Of a stretch of 5,366 nucleotides of DNA, positions 1 to 5,366 are shown one piece after another. The stretch is from Candidatus Aegiribacteria sp. Lineage in GTDB: Bacteria; Fermentibacterota; Fermentibacteria; Fermentibacterales; JCC-6. Positions within the stretch are counted from its first letter, which is position 1. Each line of letters begins with the position of its first letter. The stretch covers positions 1 through 5,366 of the forward strand of contig DAOWJX010000234.1 of the NCBI GenBank assembly GCA_030640155.1, in the 5' to 3' direction. Made by a program: the position numbers and the translations under genes. The notes beneath the pieces were generated by a model. The model did not search any database. It had not been told where the DNA came from and saw only the letters and a list, made by a program, of their open reading frames with translations.

Positions 1-102
1 GAGCAGAGGCGATGAAAACCCCCTTGTTCTGAGTATGCTCCACGCTCTGTTTATCTTATCTTCAGTTTTGCTGTCCAGAAACAGACAAATATCACATAGC
101 AT
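1..102 (-). CDS. N-terminal fragment of a 2'-5' RNA ligase / cyclic phosphodiesterase-like protein (cut by window edge)
   Basis: The minus strand is open from an ATG at 102-100 to the window edge, giving 34 residues that begin MLCDICLFLDSKTEDKINRA. The pattern is a hydrophobic strand ending in (F)LD, then S/K-T-E, an amphipathic helix with a central Trp (residue 21) and a following R-G-F. It resembles the start of the 2H phosphoesterase/2'-5' RNA ligase family (LigT/ThpR-like), whose members cleave or form 2'-5' or cyclic phosphate bonds in RNA. The two H-x-T/S catalytic motifs would lie outside the window, so activity cannot be judged. A purine-rich Shine-Dalgarno stretch (AAGGGGGAG, 105-113) precedes the ATG and supports this start. 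The gene diverges from the dihydrouridine synthase gene across about 70 bases. The coding call is fairly safe; the family call rests on a short segment and is tentative. Confidence 0.5.
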   Translation of the reverse strand, partial: MLCDICLFLDSKTEDKINRAWSILRTRGFSSPLL

Positions 103-104
103 TT

Positions 105-113
105 CTCCCCCTT
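105..113 (-). promoter_or_regulatory. Ribosome binding site of the left-edge gene
   Basis: Read on the minus strand the bases are AAGGGGGAG, followed two bases later by ATG. The AAGGGG part sits at ordinary spacing. This is the main evidence that the left-edge fragment is a real gene starting at base 102. Confidence 0.5.
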
Positions 114-173
114 CGATGCCTTAACTCACAAATCGAATATCCTGGTAATTGTTATTCAAGTCATCCCCTTCGT

Positions 174-1163
174 ATGTTTGCATCTATGGAAAACAGTTCA
201 ATACGAAGCTACACTCACGGTCTCGTGCTTGCGCCTATGGCCGGTTCCACGGATTCCGCCTTCAGACGGATATGCCGTTCGATGGGTGCTACAGCAGTTG
301 TTACCGAGATGGTTGCTGCGGCAGGATTGTCCAGGCGATCAGTCAAAACGATAAAATTACTGCAATACGAGCCTGAAGAAAAGCCGATTGGTGTTCAGTT
401 ATTCGGAAGCAGACCTGATGATTTTGCAAGAGCCTCATTACTGGTATCAGAACTCGGGTTCGACTTCATCGATATCAATGCCGGATGCCCTGTAAAGAAA
501 GTACTTCGAAGCGGTTCAGGTTCAGCACTTCTTCGAGATATTCCAAGACTGGCAGCGATTGTTAAAGCAGTCTCATCCGAGACCGATCTTCCTGTTACGG
601 TTAAAATACGCACAGGCTGGTCACCCGAAGAACCTGTAAAGGACAGTCTTCCGACTATTCTGGCAAATGAGGGAGCCGCTGCAATCGCGGTTCATGGCAG
701 ATACCGTTCTGATATGTTTGCTGGCAATGTCAGAAAACTGGAGATAAAGCGCATAGTCAATTGCTCTCCGGTTCCGGTCATAGCAAACGGAGACGTGATA
801 AATGTAGAAGCCGCGATTGATCTGAAGAATTCAACCGGAGCATCAGGTTTGATGATAGGCAGAGGCGCTCTTGGCAATCCATGGATTTTCAGGGGGGTAT
901 CCGGAAGACCGGAAGATGCTGTTCCGATGCCTGGAGAGCTTACATCAGTAATCAGCAAGCAGTTTGAGTTTATGAAAGAGTATATTCCCCGGGAGCATGT
1001 GTATCATATATTGAGAGGACATCTGCTGAATTACCTAAAAGGATTCAGGGGAGCATCCGGATTACGCAGGAAAGCGGTGCATGTGGAGAATTCGACCGAT
1101 TTGAATGGTATTCTTGCTGAAGCTGAGAAACTACTCAGAATGGAAAGGATTGACAGATCTTGA
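174..1163 (+). CDS. dusB: tRNA-dihydrouridine synthase, DusB type
   Basis: This is an FMN-dependent reductase that converts specific uridines of tRNA to dihydrouridine in the cytoplasm, using NAD(P)H. The 329 residues match the usual length of about 320-340. Visible hallmarks in order are the FMN-binding LAPMAGSTD near 19-27; VQLFGS near 74-79; INAGCPVKKV at 101-110 with the catalytic Cys105; KIRTGW at 144-149; the FMN-phosphate-site residues HGR at 174-176 and NGD at 205-207; and GLMIGRGALGNPWIF at 225-239. A helical C-terminal RNA-binding part follows. The motif set favours DusB over DusA or DusC. The frame is open far upstream but has no other start codon, so ATG 174 or the in-frame ATG at 186 must be used; neither has a clear Shine-Dalgarno. 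The stop overlaps the TTG start of the lipoprotein gene by four bases, which indicates an operon with likely translational coupling. The family is very secure; the DusB subtype is likely. Confidence 0.94.
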   Translation: MFASMENSSIRSYTHGLVLAPMAGSTDSAFRRICRSMGATAVVTEMVAAAGLSRRSVKTIKLLQYEPEEKPIGVQLFGSRPDDFARASLLVSELGFDFIDINAGCPVKKVLRSGSGSALLRDIPRLAAIVKAVSSETDLPVTVKIRTGWSPEEPVKDSLPTILANEGAAAIAVHGRYRSDMFAGNVRKLEIKRIVNCSPVPVIANGDVINVEAAIDLKNSTGASGLMIGRGALGNPWIFRGVSGRPEDAVPMPGELTSVISKQFEFMKEYIPREHVYHILRGHLLNYLKGFRGASGLRRKAVHVENSTDLNGILAEAEKLLRMERIDRS

Positions 1164-1918
1164 AACCTTTTCTGATAATTCTCTGCTACATTTTTCTCAT
1201 CGGATCAGCATGTGGTCCATCTGATTCTGTTCTTCTCCCGGATAGAACTTACCTTGAGGAAAACGAGTGGTGCAGATATACCTGGAAGGAAAATGACGGC
1301 TGGGCTTTCATTGCCTGGGCAATAGATATTCAGGATGGCGCTGATATACTGGCTATCCAGTCCGGTTATCTCCCTCAGGAAAAACCACAGCCGGGTGAAG
1401 AAATAAGATTTCCTTTCCCCGAGAATCTCTTGGATGCGCTTGAAAGTCGCCTGGATGCCGCAAGACTGGTAAGGGAAGCCACTGAGGTACTTGCATCTGA
1501 AGATACACTGTCTGTCTATAATCTTCTGCAAGCTGCGATGGACACGGACCCTTCATGGTCTGTTCCAGCATATAACTTTGCTCTTATTCTTCTTGAAACC
1601 GAAGGGACTGACAGTGTTCTGGCAATGCTTCAACCATGGTCACACAAATTCGACGTAGCGCTGATTCAGTCAGAAATAGCCTGGAATACCGGGAATCCTG
1701 ACGTAGCGCTCCGGCAGCTTGAAATATGTCTTATGGCAGAATCACCACCATTTGAAGTGCTTGCTGCCGCAGCCTTGATCTACACTGTAACCGGGCATGT
1801 CTATCAGGCATCAGGGATCTGGAGAGAGATACTCGCAAGCCATGAAGCCGATGCATCCATCAGACTCATGGCAGTGAAGTACGCAATTCTGTTTGAACAG
1901 CGTCAGGCCCGGGAATAA
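1160..1918 (+). CDS. Predicted lipoprotein with a degenerate LysM-like module and TPR-like repeats
   Basis: The 252-residue product begins with a lysine and a hydrophobic stretch ending IGSAC at residues 14-18. This looks like a lipoprotein signal with Cys18 as lipidation site, although the -3 residue is Gly rather than the usual Leu/Val. Residues about 39-85 follow the LysM pattern: Y-T-W-K-E-N-D-G-W-A-F-I-A, a central I-L-A-I-Q-S-G, then Q-P-G-E-E-I-R-F-P. LysM modules bind peptidoglycan or chitin glycans. Residues about 95-250 are helical with TPR-like pairs (A-Y-N-F-A-L-I-L, I-Q-S-E-I-A-W-N-T-G-N-P, A-L-I-Y-T-V-T-G-H), a protein-interaction scaffold. TTG at 1160 is the only start that keeps the signal peptide; AAAGGA at 1144-1149 may be its ribosome site, at longish spacing. 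The overlap with the dusB stop suggests co-expression. The role is unknown; a cell-wall-associated envelope scaffold is an inference. Confidence 0.75.
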   Translation: MKPFLIILCYIFLIGSACGPSDSVLLPDRTYLEENEWCRYTWKENDGWAFIAWAIDIQDGADILAIQSGYLPQEKPQPGEEIRFPFPENLLDALESRLDAARLVREATEVLASEDTLSVYNLLQAAMDTDPSWSVPAYNFALILLETEGTDSVLAMLQPWSHKFDVALIQSEIAWNTGNPDVALRQLEICLMAESPPFEVLAAAALIYTVTGHVYQASGIWREILASHEADASIRLMAVKYAILFEQRQARE

Positions 1919-1999
1919 TTCTTAAACAGCTTCGATAGTCAAAGGGGGTTTTCCAAACAGATGTTCGGGAACCGCGAACGTACTATCAACATGTGTCTT
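1919..1999. other. Convergent gap with a displaced copy of the guaA-like gene end
   Basis: This gap separates the lipoprotein gene from the convergent GMP synthase-like gene. It has no clear intrinsic terminator for either gene. It contains a small hairpin (GTTCG 1963-1967 with CGAAC 1975-1979) lacking a U-tract. Read on the minus strand it is an open continuation of the guaA-like frame: 25 sense codons after the TAG at 2002-2000, ending in TAA at 1924-1922. The last codons spell KPPLTIEAV, nearly the same as the gene's own KPPSTIEAV end. Confidence 0.7.
1922..1951 (-). repeat. Distal copy of direct repeat (duplicated guaA-like 3' end)
   Basis: Bases 1923-1940 (taaacagcttcgatagtc) are identical to 2001-2018. 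The match extends through 1952 with three mismatches in 30 bases, at an offset of exactly 78. On the minus strand it reads KPPLTIEAV followed by TAA. Two of the three differences inside the shared codons are synonymous proline changes and the third changes Ser to Leu. Confidence 0.85.
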
Positions 2000-2029
2000 C
2001 TAAACAGCTTCGATAGTCGAGGGTGGTTT
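2000..2029 (-). repeat. Proximal copy of direct repeat, the native 3' end of the guaA-like gene
   Basis: This copy encodes the last nine residues KPPSTIEAV and the TAG stop of the guaA-like gene. It shares an exact 18-base core (2001-2018) with the copy 78 bases further on. Repeating the end of a gene including its stop is the arrangement left when site-specific integration uses a gene's 3' end, but no integrase is visible here. Confidence 0.85.
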
Positions 2030-2962
2030 TGAAGTAATATTGTACGTAACGCTGACTACACCCGGTACCTCGTCAATTATCTCAGTTGCAATCCTTTCAA
2101 GCATTTCAAATGGAAGTCTTGTTGGTGTTGCCATTCGTGCGTCTGTACTCTCCCAGCAGCGCACTTCAATCTGCAATCCGAAATCGCGTTTGCCGACGCG
2201 TATGCCTGTCACACGATCCTCATGGAGAATGGCCATGTACTGGAATGCTCCTGTATCCTTAAGCAATCGCTCAACGACGACAGTGGCCTTTCGAACAGTT
2301 TCGATTCTTTCCGGAGTAACCTCCCCTATCACTCTGGCCGCCAGTGCAGGTCCGGGAAAAGGTATGCGATTAAACAACTCGAACGGAAGGCCAAGTGCTT
2401 TACCGGTTTTCCTGACTCCATCCTTTCGAAGCTGAACAAGCGGTTCAATGATCTTGTAACCGAAGGTCTTCTGCGGATCGATCCCCAGCTGCGCAAAGAC
2501 GTTGTGCTGCCTTTTTATAGCGGCAACGGTCTCATCGATATCAGTAAGAATGGTTCCCTGCAGAAGGTGTTTAGCTCCGCTTTCTCTTACAATTCGTCCG
2601 AAAACTTTCTTGTAGAAACTCTGTGTGATTGCTTCACGCTTCTCTTCAGGATCTTTGATTCCCTTGAGTGCTTCAAAAAACTCCGAACGGGCATCTACTA
2701 CTTCTACTGTCACTCCAAGCTCCTTGAAGAGTTCTGAAACCCTCTCAGCCTCTCCACTGCGCATCAGGCCGTTTTCCACAAATACGGTTCTTAGACGGTC
2801 TCCAAGCGCACGATGCCCCAGCATTGTAACAACTGATGAATCGATACCACCTGACAGAGCGTTTATCGCTACTCCGTCACCTACCATTTCACTTATCTCT
2901 TTTACCTTCTCACTTATGAATTGATCCGTATTCAACGCCAGTGCAGTGATTTCTTCAGCCAT
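2000..2962 (-). CDS. guaA: GMP synthase-like ATP-pyrophosphatase subunit (no glutaminase domain)
   Basis: GMP synthase ATP-PPase adenylates XMP and aminates it to GMP, the last step of de novo guanine nucleotide synthesis. The 320 residues correspond to the C-terminal two thirds of bacterial GuaA, or to the stand-alone archaeal B subunit. Visible are the PP-loop SGGIDSS at 37-43, FVENGLMRSGE at 61-71, LLQGT at 133-137, IEPL at 172-175, PFPGPALAARVIGEVTPER at 201-219, and the C-terminal KPPSTIEAV at 312-320 (GuaA usually ends KPPATIEWE). The glutaminase domain is absent, so ammonia must come from a separate subunit or from solution. The usual KSHHNVGG lid segment is KRQHNVFAQ here (150-158), and PGPGL is PGPAL, so a diverged clade or paralogue is possible. 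The ATG at 2962 is preferred over an in-frame ATG 26 codons upstream because AAGGAAGG (2968-2975) lies at ideal spacing and archaeal homologues begin close to this point. The fold is secure, the exact substrate likely. Confidence 0.85.
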   Translation of the reverse strand: MAEEITALALNTDQFISEKVKEISEMVGDGVAINALSGGIDSSVVTMLGHRALGDRLRTVFVENGLMRSGEAERVSELFKELGVTVEVVDARSEFFEALKGIKDPEEKREAITQSFYKKVFGRIVRESGAKHLLQGTILTDIDETVAAIKRQHNVFAQLGIDPQKTFGYKIIEPLVQLRKDGVRKTGKALGLPFELFNRIPFPGPALAARVIGEVTPERIETVRKATVVVERLLKDTGAFQYMAILHEDRVTGIRVGKRDFGLQIEVRCWESTDARMATPTRLPFEMLERIATEIIDEVPGVVSVTYNITSKPPSTIEAV

Positions 2963-2967
2963 TTTAA

Positions 2968-2975
2968 CCTTCCTT
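2968..2975 (-). promoter_or_regulatory. Ribosome binding site deciding the guaA-like start
   Basis: Read on the minus strand, AAGGAAGG ends five bases before the ATG at 2962-2960. The alternative upstream ATG at 3040 has only a weak GGAG three bases away, so the shorter 320-residue protein is favoured. Confidence 0.7.
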
Positions 2976-3267
2976 ATAATAATCCATTCAAATAGGATAC
3001 TCCCTTGTCCGAACATCTGCCCGGGACCACCATCAATCATGATCTCCAGACTTGTTAAGGATGAACTGATATCTGCTGAGATCGGTTTACAGGGATGAAG
3101 ATACCGGGGACGATCTGCCTTTGCAAGAACATGTACCTTGAGCTGATGGTATTAACCTTGAATAACCGGAAGCTAATTACGAAATATCAATGCGATGATG
3201 GCTGTCCTGACTAAGCGGTCTTTGCTGATTCACTGTAAATAAGGACACATTGGACCGGAACAGAGTA
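2976..3267. other. Intergenic region between divergent guaA-like and propeller genes; nothing recognisable
   Basis: Roughly 290 bases separate the guaA-like ribosome site from the propeller promoter. I see no tRNA, no known riboswitch core that I can identify by eye, no terminator-like hairpin with a U-tract, and no convincing open frame. A 39-codon plus-strand frame (3095-3214) has no homology I recognise and a poorly placed purine run. The promoter of the guaA-like gene should lie in the left part of this stretch, but I find no good -35/-10 pair on the minus strand. Confidence 0.5.
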
Positions 3268-3296
3268 TTGACAATTATAAATTGCAGAGTAATAAT
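3268..3296 (+). promoter_or_regulatory. Near-consensus sigma-70 type promoter of the propeller gene
   Basis: A perfect -35 box TTGACA (3268-3273) is followed after 17 bases by AATAAT (3291-3296), which matches the consensus -10 box in five of six positions. Transcription would begin near 3303 and leave a leader of about 50 bases before the ATG at 3354. Promoters this close to consensus usually give strong constitutive expression. No obvious operator overlaps it. Confidence 0.7.
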
Positions 3297-3341
3297 GAAT
3301 AATGATGTTAGGATGTTCTATTATCTTTGCTTCATATCTCT

Positions 3342-3350
3342 AGGAGGGGG
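3342..3350 (+). promoter_or_regulatory. Strong ribosome binding site deciding the propeller gene start
   Basis: AGGAGGGGG is a full anti-Shine-Dalgarno match. Its AGGAGG core is six bases before the ATG at 3354, so a TTG at 3327 in the same frame can be excluded as the start. Confidence 0.88.
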
Positions 3351-3353
3351 ATT

Positions 3354-5177
3354 ATGAAATATTTTTCTTTTCTCATTGCAATACTTGGTATTGTATCTCT
3401 TTCGTTTGCTACTTCAGTCACTCAGACAACCTGGGCCGGAGGTCCTGGTTACGTGGGACCGTTCAGTAACTGGAATGCAGGTCAATTCTATCAATCCTTT
3501 AATATTAACTGGTCACACATACCGGGAATACTGAGTATCACACGCGTATATGATTATGAACATGTTATTACTACGTACTTTGATGGCCCATCGTCAATAT
3601 TCGCAGCGGATGTAAACGGTGATAACATGATTGATGTACTCGGTACAGCTGCTGGTTCCAACCAGATCTTCTGGATGCAAAACAAAGATGGCGCAGGGGG
3701 CATCTGGACGAAACATCCGATTGATGATAACTTTGATAGTGCAAGCTCTGTTTATGCTGCGGATATAGACAATGACGGTGATATTGATGTAGTTGGTGCA
3801 GCTGGTCTTGCTCACGATATCATATGGTGGGAGAATGCTACCGGCTCCGGTCTTGGTTGGATCGAACATCTGGTTGATATCAGTTTCTACGGCGCTAACT
3901 CAGTATATGTTTCAGATGTAGACGGTGATGGTGATCTGGATATACTTGGAGCTGCCATTAATGTTGACATGATATCATGGTGGGAAAACCTTGATGGTTC
4001 AGGATATAGCTGGACCGAACATGTCATAACCAGCAATTTCGATGGCGCTCATTGCGTTTGTGCAGCTGATATCGATGGTGATGGTGATATGGATGTACTT
4101 GGAGCTGCACGCATTGCGCATGATATCTTCTGGTGGGAAAATTTGAATGGTTCCGGTACAAGCTGGACAGCTCATCCTGTTAATCAACAATTCAGCGGTG
4201 CGTCGTATGTATTTGCAGCAGATATCAACGACGATGGTGATATGGATATACTTGGAGCTGCCATTTATGACGACGATATAACATGGTGGGAGAATCAGGA
4301 CGGTTCCGGTACGAGCTGGATCAAGTATAAGATCGATGATAACTACGAAGGAGCATCTTCGGTGTATTCGGTTGATATGGATGATGATGGTGATTTGGAT
4401 GTACTTGGAACTGCAAGTGGTGAGAATGATGTTTCATGGTGGGAGAATATGAACGGTTCCGGTACAAGCTGGACCTGTCATGAGATCGATGCGGATTTCG
4501 ATGGAGCATCTTCGGTATTTCCCGCAGATTTTAATGATGATGGGGTTATAGATGTACTCGGATCATCATTCTGGTCAGATTATATCTCATGGTGGGGAGG
4601 GTTTGAAGCGACAGGCACACTGGAATCAAGTATTCTCAATACAATGGCTATTCCTCTCTGGGGTTGGATCGACTGGAACTGTACTACCGGACCGGGAACT
4701 TCGGTATCTTTTCAAGTCAGAGCTTCTACTGACCACACCAACATGGGTGAATGGTCAGAAGTAATAACTGAACCTGGCAACCTTGGAGGCATACTGTACA
4801 ATGGTCATCAGTATGTTCAGTACAGAGCAATTCTGATAGCAGAAGATAACAACTTAACACCTACTCTTGAAGATATTACTATTTCATGGAATTTAGAAGG
4901 AATCAGCGGAGATGACCCGGCTGGATTCAGTCTTCTGCCATTTTCTCCAAATCCGATGCAGAGTAATATTCTGATAGGCTATACCGCACCTGGTGAATCT
5001 GTTGTACATCTGTCGATTTACGATGTATCCGGTCGGTTGGTGAAACAGATTGAATCAGCGGATAGCCAGGATGGTTATAATCAGGTTGTTATTCCTGAAC
5101 TTGATTCCGGTCTGTATTTCTGCCGGATGACATCTGGAGACTTTGCTGAAACCAGACAGTTTGTAGTAATTCAGTAG
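3354..5177 (+). CDS. Secreted seven-blade FG-GAP/VCBS propeller protein with T9SS-type C-terminal sorting domain
   Basis: The 607-residue product starts with a Sec signal peptide (residues 1-19, likely cut after SLSFA). A short N-terminal segment (20-71) precedes seven tandem units of about 51 residues (72 to about 421). Each unit carries a calcium-binding D-x-(D/N)-x-D-(G/N)-x-x-D loop, such as DVDGDGDLD in unit 3, and most have a WWEN-x-x-GSG-x-SW turn. Seven units fit a closed integrin-alpha-like beta-propeller. A beta-rich module follows (about 422-523; V-Q-Y-R-A and a late T-P-T-L-E-D-I-T-I-S-W). Residues 524-607 match the Por secretion/T9SS type A sorting domain: FSPNPMQSN, IYDVSGRLVK, DSGLYFCRM and a terminal beta strand. 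The protein should cross the outer membrane and be released or anchored at the surface. Ligand and role are unknown; adhesion or carbohydrate/protein binding are possibilities. It has its own promoter, ribosome site and terminator, so it is monocistronic. Confidence 0.9.
   Translation: MKYFSFLIAILGIVSLSFATSVTQTTWAGGPGYVGPFSNWNAGQFYQSFNINWSHIPGILSITRVYDYEHVITTYFDGPSSIFAADVNGDNMIDVLGTAAGSNQIFWMQNKDGAGGIWTKHPIDDNFDSASSVYAADIDNDGDIDVVGAAGLAHDIIWWENATGSGLGWIEHLVDISFYGANSVYVSDVDGDGDLDILGAAINVDMISWWENLDGSGYSWTEHVITSNFDGAHCVCAADIDGDGDMDVLGAARIAHDIFWWENLNGSGTSWTAHPVNQQFSGASYVFAADINDDGDMDILGAAIYDDDITWWENQDGSGTSWIKYKIDDNYEGASSVYSVDMDDDGDLDVLGTASGENDVSWWENMNGSGTSWTCHEIDADFDGASSVFPADFNDDGVIDVLGSSFWSDYISWWGGFEATGTLESSILNTMAIPLWGWIDWNCTTGPGTSVSFQVRASTDHTNMGEWSEVITEPGNLGGILYNGHQYVQYRAILIAEDNNLTPTLEDITISWNLEGISGDDPAGFSLLPFSPNPMQSNILIGYTAPGESVVHLSIYDVSGRLVKQIESADSQDGYNQVVIPELDSGLYFCRMTSGDFAETRQFVVIQ
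3567..4616 (+). repeat. Seven in-frame 153-base coding repeats (propeller blades)
   Basis: Units start at 3567, 3720, 3873, 4026, 4179, 4332 and 4485. The first six are exactly 51 codons with no insertions or deletions; the seventh loses the pattern after its WWGG. Stretches of DNA identity occur at two-unit spacing: 3937-3959 equals 4243-4265 (23 bases) and 4149-4168 equals 4455-4474 (20 bases), both offset by 306. All seven calcium loops are intact. Confidence 0.92.
4923..5174 (+). other. Region encoding the Por/T9SS type A C-terminal sorting domain
   Basis: This codes for the last 84 residues of the propeller protein. It shows the family pattern of an F-x-P-N-P motif at the start, a central IYDVSGRLV, an L-D-S-G-L-Y-F-C-R near the end and a hydrophobic final strand. 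In T9SS hosts this domain directs outer-membrane export and is then removed. The export machinery itself is not in the window. Confidence 0.85.
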
Positions 5178-5209
5178 AGGATCAAATCACTGTTCGATAA
5201 TTGAAGTGA

Positions 5210-5242
5210 AAGGGAGCCGGTTCATACTGGCTCCCTTCTTTT
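5210..5242 (+). terminator. Intrinsic terminator of the propeller gene
   Basis: A nine-pair perfect stem (AAGGGAGCC 5210-5218 with GGCTCCCTT 5229-5237) can be extended by G-T and G-C pairs to eleven, closing a six-base loop. It is followed by a T-rich tract (TTCTTTT, 5236-5242). It begins about 30 bases after the stop codon and ends the transcript of the propeller gene. Confidence 0.9.
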
Positions 5243-5295
5243 GCTAAGAATACTGGTAGGATCAGGTATGACCTTTCATCTTTTCGGACAGATCG

Positions 5296-5312
5296 ATATG
5301 GATTATCCATAT
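5296..5312. promoter_or_regulatory. Perfect AT-rich palindrome, possible operator
   Basis: ATATGGAT and ATCCATAT form a perfect 8-base inverted repeat around one central base. It lies downstream of the terminator in a stretch with no credible gene, so it could be an operator for a gene beyond the right edge. Two TTCGAA hexamers (5320-5325 and 5338-5343), 18 bases apart, follow. No regulator is identifiable; it may be chance in AT-rich DNA. Confidence 0.3.
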
Positions 5313-5366
5313 AATTACATTCGAATATTTCCAGATTTTCGAAGGACTTGTTGATTCTATTCATTA

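Noticed and set aside
103..173. Promoter for dusB or the left-edge gene in the divergent spacer
   Set aside because: Only poor matches to -35 and -10 boxes at unsuitable spacing were found on either strand.
1963..1979. Hairpin in the convergent gap as a shared terminator
   Set aside because: The stem is only five pairs and no U-tract follows on either strand.
2222..2737. 171-codon plus-strand frame opposite the guaA-like gene
   Set aside because: It is an antisense shadow; the minus strand encodes clear GMP synthase motifs over the same bases.
2963..3040. 26-codon N-terminal extension of the guaA-like gene from an ATG at 3040
   Set aside because: The ideal ribosome site lies directly before the ATG at 2962, the extension has no match to the family, and archaeal homologues start near the shorter N-terminus.
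3095..3214. 39-residue plus-strand open frame with several cysteines
   Set aside because: It is short, its purine run touches the ATG with no spacing, it has no recognisable motif, and it lies in a region without other coding signs.
3327..3353. TTG start nine codons upstream of the propeller ATG
   Set aside because: It would run through the AGGAGGGGG ribosome site and spoil the signal peptide; the ATG at 3354 is ideally spaced.
3567..4616. Regular repeats that could suggest a CRISPR or minisatellite array
   Set aside because: The period is exactly 51 codons, the reading frame is conserved, and each unit encodes an FG-GAP calcium loop, so the repeats are protein blades.
5182..5364. 60-codon minus-strand frame at the right end
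   Set aside because: It reads straight through the intrinsic terminator stem, has no good ribosome site in view and shows no familiar motif.

Overview
The window looks like a chromosomal piece of a mesophilic, moderate-GC bacterium. A large secreted propeller protein ends in a Por/type IX-type (T9SS) sorting domain, which points to the FCB superphylum (Bacteroidota, Fermentibacterota, Cloacimonadota and relatives). Phylum-level assignment is inference. The stand-alone ATP-pyrophosphatase form of GMP synthase fits an uncultured lineage better than a classical Bacteroidota.

Layout from left to right: (i) at the left edge, on the minus strand, the first 34 codons of a gene that resembles the 2'-5' RNA ligase/cyclic phosphodiesterase family; (ii) diverging from it, a plus-strand pair made of a DusB-type tRNA-dihydrouridine synthase and a LysM-like/TPR lipoprotein, joined by a 4-base TTGA overlap in which the second gene starts with TTG; (iii) a short convergent gap holding a second copy of the extreme 3' end of the next gene; (iv) on the minus strand, a 320-residue GMP synthase-like ATP-pyrophosphatase without a glutaminase half; (v) about 290 bases with no recognisable gene; (vi) a self-contained plus-strand unit with a near-consensus sigma-70 promoter, a strong Shine-Dalgarno, a 607-residue secreted seven-blade FG-GAP/VCBS propeller and an intrinsic terminator; (vii) a right-hand intergenic tail with one good palindrome.

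Functionally the left half is RNA modification/metabolism plus an envelope lipoprotein of unknown role, the middle is purine nucleotide synthesis, and the right half is an exported surface or extracellular protein. Nothing ties them into one pathway.

The most unusual signal is at the end of the guaA-like gene. An exact 18-base direct repeat, imperfect over 30 bases, of the gene's last codons and stop recurs 78 bases downstream. The offset is a multiple of three, so the copy lies in the reading frame beyond the TAG stop and ends in its own TAA. The 3' end of guaA is a known integration site for genomic islands, so this may be an attachment-site scar, a remnant of a displaced gene end, or a readthrough extension. 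No CRISPR array, tRNA, rRNA, transposase or phage gene is visible.
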